Below, piece by piece: positions 5,864 through 8,341 of a DNA stretch of 8,341 nt; within the stretch, counting starts at the first letter, position 1, and each line of letters begins with the position of its first letter. The DNA is taken from positions 1,966-10,306 of the forward strand of contig MEUM01000140.1 in NCBI GenBank assembly GCA_001771735.1. The letters run 5' to 3'. The notes below the pieces were generated by a model. That model searched no databases, was not told the origin of the DNA, and saw only the letters and a program-made list of their open reading frames with translations. Made by a program: the position numbers and the translations under genes. The stretch comes from Caldifarciminota bacterium RBG_13_43_14 (GTDB lineage: Bacteria; Hydrothermota; Tepidihabitantia; SM23-42).

Positions 5864-7030
5864 ATGATGGACATAATTTTATTAATTCTCTTATCCCTTT
5901 CACTAACCTACTGGTCGGCGACACTGATCGCCGTGGTCGTTAGCTTAATAAAGATCAAATCATTACCGGTAAGCACGATAAAGGATCCTCAGCTGTATCC
6001 AATGGTTAGCATTATAATACCCGTGTGCAATGAGATCGACACCTTTGAACCGGCATTTAATTCCCTGACCAACCTCGATTATCCAAAGGTCGAATTTATT
6101 ATTGTTGATGATCGTTCGACTGACGGCACGTCAGCATTAATCGACCGCATTGCAGCCAGGGATAACCGGGTTCGAGTAATTCATATCGAGAAATTGCCGG
6201 AGGGATGGCTTGGTAAAGTTCATGCTCTTAAGATCGGGGCCGAAAATACAAAAGGCGAATTCATGCTATTTACTGATGCTGACATTCATTTCAGTACGAC
6301 TATTATAAAGAAAGCAATTTCTCAATGCATCAATGAAAAGATCGATTTTTTAACTCTGATACCAAAGTTCGAAAATGTAAATATACTATTGGATACTGCA
6401 ATTTCATTTATGATCAGAGCAATTTTTGCCGGTAATCGCGTATGGGAAACTAACGATCCGAGATCAAAACATGCCGTGGGATTCGGACCTTTCATTCTTG
6501 TTAATAAAGAAACATTCCAAAAGAGCCGCGGGTTTGAGTGGATGAAAATGGACATATGCGATGATCTTGCCTTTGGTTTGTTAATGAAGCAAGCTGGTGC
6601 GCGCGGTAAGGCTATGGTTGCAACTAGTGATGTATCGCTAACTTACTCGCGATCTTTTTATGACTACGCAAAAAGCACCGAAAAAACTGGACTTGCTTAC
6701 ACCGGCAGATTCAGTATTTTTAAAGCAGTTTTTGTTTCACTGCTTGCCATGATTCTTGAATTCATTCCATTTGTTGCTCTGTTGTTTGTGCATCGGCCAT
6801 TGGCGTTGATCCTTAGCATTATATCGATATTTATTATGATCAGTTCTCTGATACTCATGAGTATATGGGTGAAAAGACCGCTGTTATCGTGTTTGCTGTC
6901 ACCACTTGGGATTACGATCAATTCAATATTTATCATGCGTTCAGCCTGGCTTGGCGCCCGCAATAAAGGTGTGTATTGGCGCGGTACGTTTTATCCGATA
7001 GAAGAATTAAGAAAAGGACAGAGAATCTGA
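5864..7030 (+). CDS. Membrane glycosyltransferase family 2, HpnB/CrtQ-like
   Basis: A 388-residue GT-A glycosyltransferase anchored in the membrane. One N-terminal membrane span lies at about 3-29. The catalytic domain follows: nucleotide-sugar motif VDDRSTDGT (81-89), LPEGWLGKVHAL (111-122), metal-binding DAD (138-140) and the acceptor/base region DICDDLAFG (230-238). Three more spans lie at roughly 285-310, 313-335 and 340-360, and the tail is GVYWRGTFYP (369-378). LPEGWLGK and the WRG tail are typical of the group containing hopene-associated HpnB and carotenoid glycosyltransferase CrtQ, which act on lipid or isoprenoid acceptors. The position behind a GGR-like gene fits such a substrate, but the product cannot be named. 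No leaderless promoter or Shine-Dalgarno sequence is seen upstream, so it is probably transcribed with 4617-5753. ATG 5867 is an equivalent alternative start. Confidence 0.8.
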   Translation: MMDIILLILLSLSLTYWSATLIAVVVSLIKIKSLPVSTIKDPQLYPMVSIIIPVCNEIDTFEPAFNSLTNLDYPKVEFIIVDDRSTDGTSALIDRIAARDNRVRVIHIEKLPEGWLGKVHALKIGAENTKGEFMLFTDADIHFSTTIIKKAISQCINEKIDFLTLIPKFENVNILLDTAISFMIRAIFAGNRVWETNDPRSKHAVGFGPFILVNKETFQKSRGFEWMKMDICDDLAFGLLMKQAGARGKAMVATSDVSLTYSRSFYDYAKSTEKTGLAYTGRFSIFKAVFVSLLAMILEFIPFVALLFVHRPLALILSIISIFIMISSLILMSIWVKRPLLSCLLSPLGITINSIFIMRSAWLGARNKGVYWRGTFYPIEELRKGQRI

Positions 7031-7035
7031 AAAGA

Positions 7036-7120
7036 CGGTAACGCGTATCGCGTAGCGCGTAATGCGAAGGAAAAGGCAGTAACGCGTAGCAACACTACTC
7101 GCTAAGCGCTAATCCGTAGT
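7036..7120. repeat. GCGTA-rich degenerate repeat
   Basis: The word GTAACGCGTA occurs twice (7038-7047, 7079-7088), with further CGCGTA, GCGCGTAA and GCGCTAA words between and after. It directly follows the glycosyltransferase stop codon and resembles 4548-4580. I see no reading frame with coding character here. Confidence 0.6.
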
Positions 7121-7123
7121 GTG

Positions 7124-7200
7124 ATTTCCCTCTTTATATAAAGAGGGATTAAGGGAGATTATTAATAATCCCTCCTAACCTCCCTTTAAAAAAGGGAGGC
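7124..7200. repeat. Head-to-head pair of the 35-bp palindromic element
   Basis: The left copy is a perfect 22-bp palindrome (7127-7148) followed by TTAAGGGAGATT (7149-7160), the same hairpin-plus-tail layout as the element at 1073-1107. The right copy (7165-7200) is the reverse complement of this plan: a CCTCCTAACC tail and then a CTCCCTTTAAAAAAGGGAG hairpin. The two tails meet at TTATTAATAA, so the whole forms a large imperfect palindrome. Differences between the arms are transitions that often keep G-U pairing. Confidence 0.75.
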
Positions 7201-7235
7201 ATGTTCTAATTACATAATTACTAATTACAAATAAA

Positions 7236-7361
7236 ATTCCATGCGCAGCATAAATTCCTGCGCTAAAGGCGCACTATTCCATGCGCAGCATAAATTCTAT
7301 GCCGCAGGCATAAATTCCTGCGCTAAAGGCGCACTATTCCATGCGCAGCATAAATTCTATG
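7236..7361 (+). repeat. Six-unit mini-hairpin array (A-B-A-C-B-A) with AATTCC linkers
   Basis: Three kinds of small palindrome alternate. A is ATGC-GCA-GCAT (7241-7251, 7281-7291, 7341-7351). B is TGCGC-TAAAG-GCGCA (7259-7273, 7319-7333). C is TATGCC-GCA-GGCATA (7298-7312). Linkers of 6 to 7 nt are AAATTCC, CTATTCC or AATTCC, and units start every 17 to 22 bp. Repeated segments 7236-7275 and 7276-7335 are the same 40-bp sequence except for a 20-bp insertion carrying unit C. The linker is the reverse complement of the one in the 4406-4489 array, so the two arrays have opposite orientation. Confidence 0.85.
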
Positions 7362-7420
7362 ATTTAGGATTTTGAAATTGTTTAGAGTTTAGAAATTAGT
7401 GCTTAGTATTTTCAAGTATA
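7362..7420. other. A+T-rich degenerate TTTAG repeat upstream of lpd
   Basis: The region repeats TTTAGRRTTT/AAATTAG-like words and, read on the - strand, resembles the CTAAAT-rich stretch at 2056-2110. No gene or clear hairpin is seen. Confidence 0.4.
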
Positions 7421-7448
7421 TTGATTTTTATCTATTGTTGAATATACT
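7421..7448 (+). promoter_or_regulatory. Sigma70-type promoter, leaderless
   Basis: The -35 box TTGATT (7421-7426, four of six) and -10 box TATACT (7443-7448, five of six) are spaced by 16 bp. The expected transcription start is 7455, the A of the ATG of the dihydrolipoamide dehydrogenase gene. It is weaker than the other three promoters but has the same geometry. Confidence 0.7.
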
Positions 7449-7454
7449 GTCACC

Positions 7455-8341
7455 ATGTCTTACCAATATGATGCGATCATTATCGGCGCCGGACCCGGCG
7501 GATATCCATGCGCGATAAGGCTTGCGCAAAATGATAAAAAAGTTTTGATCATTGACGCCCAGCATCTGGGCGGTCTTTGTCTTAACTGGGGGTGTATTCC
7601 AACCAAGGCGCTTGTTTTCGCAGCTGAGATGCCGGAATATTTCAAGAAAGCGCAACGTATGGGTTTTCAAATCGAGAACAAAGGTTTGGACATTAATATT
7701 TTAAGAAACTGGAAAGATACGATCGTAAAGAGATTGAGAAGCGGGATCGAGATACTTTTTAAATCAAATAACGTTGAATACAAGAACGGATCGGCAAAGA
7801 TCATTTCCGATCATGAGGTACAGGTTGATTCAGAGCGAGGATCTGATAAATTCTCTGCCACTTATATTGTTATTGCTACTGGTTCTGAAGTTTTTCCTTT
7901 GCCTGGTTTTGAATATGACCACAAATTTATTATCGATACGAACGATGCATTAGCCCTAAATGAAATACCAAAGAGTATGCTGGTGATCGGAGCTGGCGCA
8001 TCGGGTCTGGAAATGGCAAATATTTATGCAAATTTAGGTACAAAGATCACAGTAGTTGAAATATTGAATAATATACTACCTGGTATGGAAAGTGAACTTT
8101 GTGAACTATTACAGAAAATCCTTGTCCGAAAGGGGATAACTATTCACACTGCTTCTCAAGCCGTGAAATACGAAAAAACTGAAAACGGGGTAAAGGTAAC
8201 CTTAAATGTCTTGGAAAAACAAGAGATATTTGATTTTGATAAAGTATTAGTTACAGTGGGGCGTAAGCCGAAAACCACGGCTTGCGGGGATTTAGATGTA
8301 GAGTTTGATCAGAATGGCTATATTGTCGTAAATGATTATCT
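7455..8341 (+). CDS. lpdA: Dihydrolipoamide dehydrogenase (E3), 3' end outside window
   Basis: The first 295 residues of a class I flavoprotein disulfide reductase, open at the window edge; the family is about 460 residues, so the dimerisation domain is missing here. The FAD motif is GAGPGG at 11-16. The redox-active disulfide is C42 and C47 in LGGLCLNWGCIPTKAL (38-53), characteristic of lipoamide dehydrogenase. ATGS is at 141-144, and the NAD site GAGASG is at 179-184 with E202 at the end of the second strand, which favours NAD over NADP. VTVGRKPKT (267-275) closes the NAD domain. The enzyme reoxidises dihydrolipoamide of 2-oxoacid dehydrogenase complexes or the glycine cleavage system. No E1, E2 or glycine cleavage gene is in the window, so the complex served is unknown. 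The usual threonine in GGTC is leucine (L41). The start is fixed by the FAD fold at residue 5 and the leaderless promoter. Related mercuric or glutathione reductases are less likely given the CLNWGC motif. Confidence 0.9.
   Translation, partial: MSYQYDAIIIGAGPGGYPCAIRLAQNDKKVLIIDAQHLGGLCLNWGCIPTKALVFAAEMPEYFKKAQRMGFQIENKGLDINILRNWKDTIVKRLRSGIEILFKSNNVEYKNGSAKIISDHEVQVDSERGSDKFSATYIVIATGSEVFPLPGFEYDHKFIIDTNDALALNEIPKSMLVIGAGASGLEMANIYANLGTKITVVEILNNILPGMESELCELLQKILVRKGITIHTASQAVKYEKTENGVKVTLNVLEKQEIFDFDKVLVTVGRKPKTTACGDLDVEFDQNGYIVVNDY

Noticed and set aside
5655..5924. 89-codon reading frame on the - strand
   Set aside because: Its middle is the translation of the nested palindromic repeat and its ends are antisense to two convincing genes.
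7236..7361. CRISPR array
   Set aside because: Repeats are 11-15-nt palindromes with 6-7-nt constant linkers; there are no unique spacers of about 30 nt and no cas genes.
7428..7670. Reading frames on the - strand opposite the dihydrolipoamide dehydrogenase start
   Set aside because: They are antisense to the FAD and disulfide motifs of a clear gene and have no recognisable domain.

Overview
The window is ordinary-looking bacterial chromosome of moderate, slightly A+T-rich composition, with seven-plus genes all on the + strand. The intergenic gaps are full of short palindromic repeats. Protein content (flavoprotein reductases, a radical SAM protein, a sugar-nucleotide dehydrogenase, a membrane glycosyltransferase, a dihydrolipoamide dehydrogenase) and the repeats suggest an uncultured anaerobic bacterium, perhaps from a candidate phylum. 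I cannot assign the phylum from sequence alone.

Layout. (1) 63-2055: a perfect consensus promoter drives a thioredoxin-reductase-like flavoprotein without the redox cysteines (98-1099). An RlmN/Cfr-like radical SAM protein (1108-2055) follows, and a 35-bp palindromic element joins the two genes. (2) 2056-2353: intergenic, with a degenerate A-rich repeat, a terminator-like nested inverted repeat and a promoter. (3) 2372-4403: an operon of a four-helix-bundle protein, a DUF5674-like protein, an unrecognised small protein and a Gfo/Idh/MocA dehydrogenase resembling UDP-GlcNAc 3-dehydrogenases. (4) 4404-4616: an array of four mini-hairpins, degenerate GCGTA repeats and a promoter. (5) 4617-7030: a geranylgeranyl-reductase-like flavoprotein and a membrane family 2 glycosyltransferase of the HpnB/CrtQ kind, separated by a nested palindromic repeat. 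(6) 7031-7454: 424 bp of GCGTA repeats, a head-to-head pair of the 35-bp element, a six-unit mini-hairpin array and a promoter. (7) 7455 to the window edge: the first 295 codons of dihydrolipoamide dehydrogenase.

Two signals stand out. First, four genes have a near-consensus -35/-10 promoter whose predicted transcription start falls on the start codon (gap of 5 to 7 nt from the -10 box). This points to systematic leaderless transcription and resets two starts (98 rather than 47; 2372 rather than 2354). Second, several families of small palindromic elements fill the gaps. One has entered a coding sequence and supplies an 11-residue tandem-repeat tail, a stop codon and a purine-rich stretch before the next gene.

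Possible functional links, all inferred: the reductase (98-1099) may supply electrons to the adjacent radical SAM enzyme, and the reductase/glycosyltransferase pair (4617-7030) may make an isoprenoid glycolipid or carotenoid-like membrane product.
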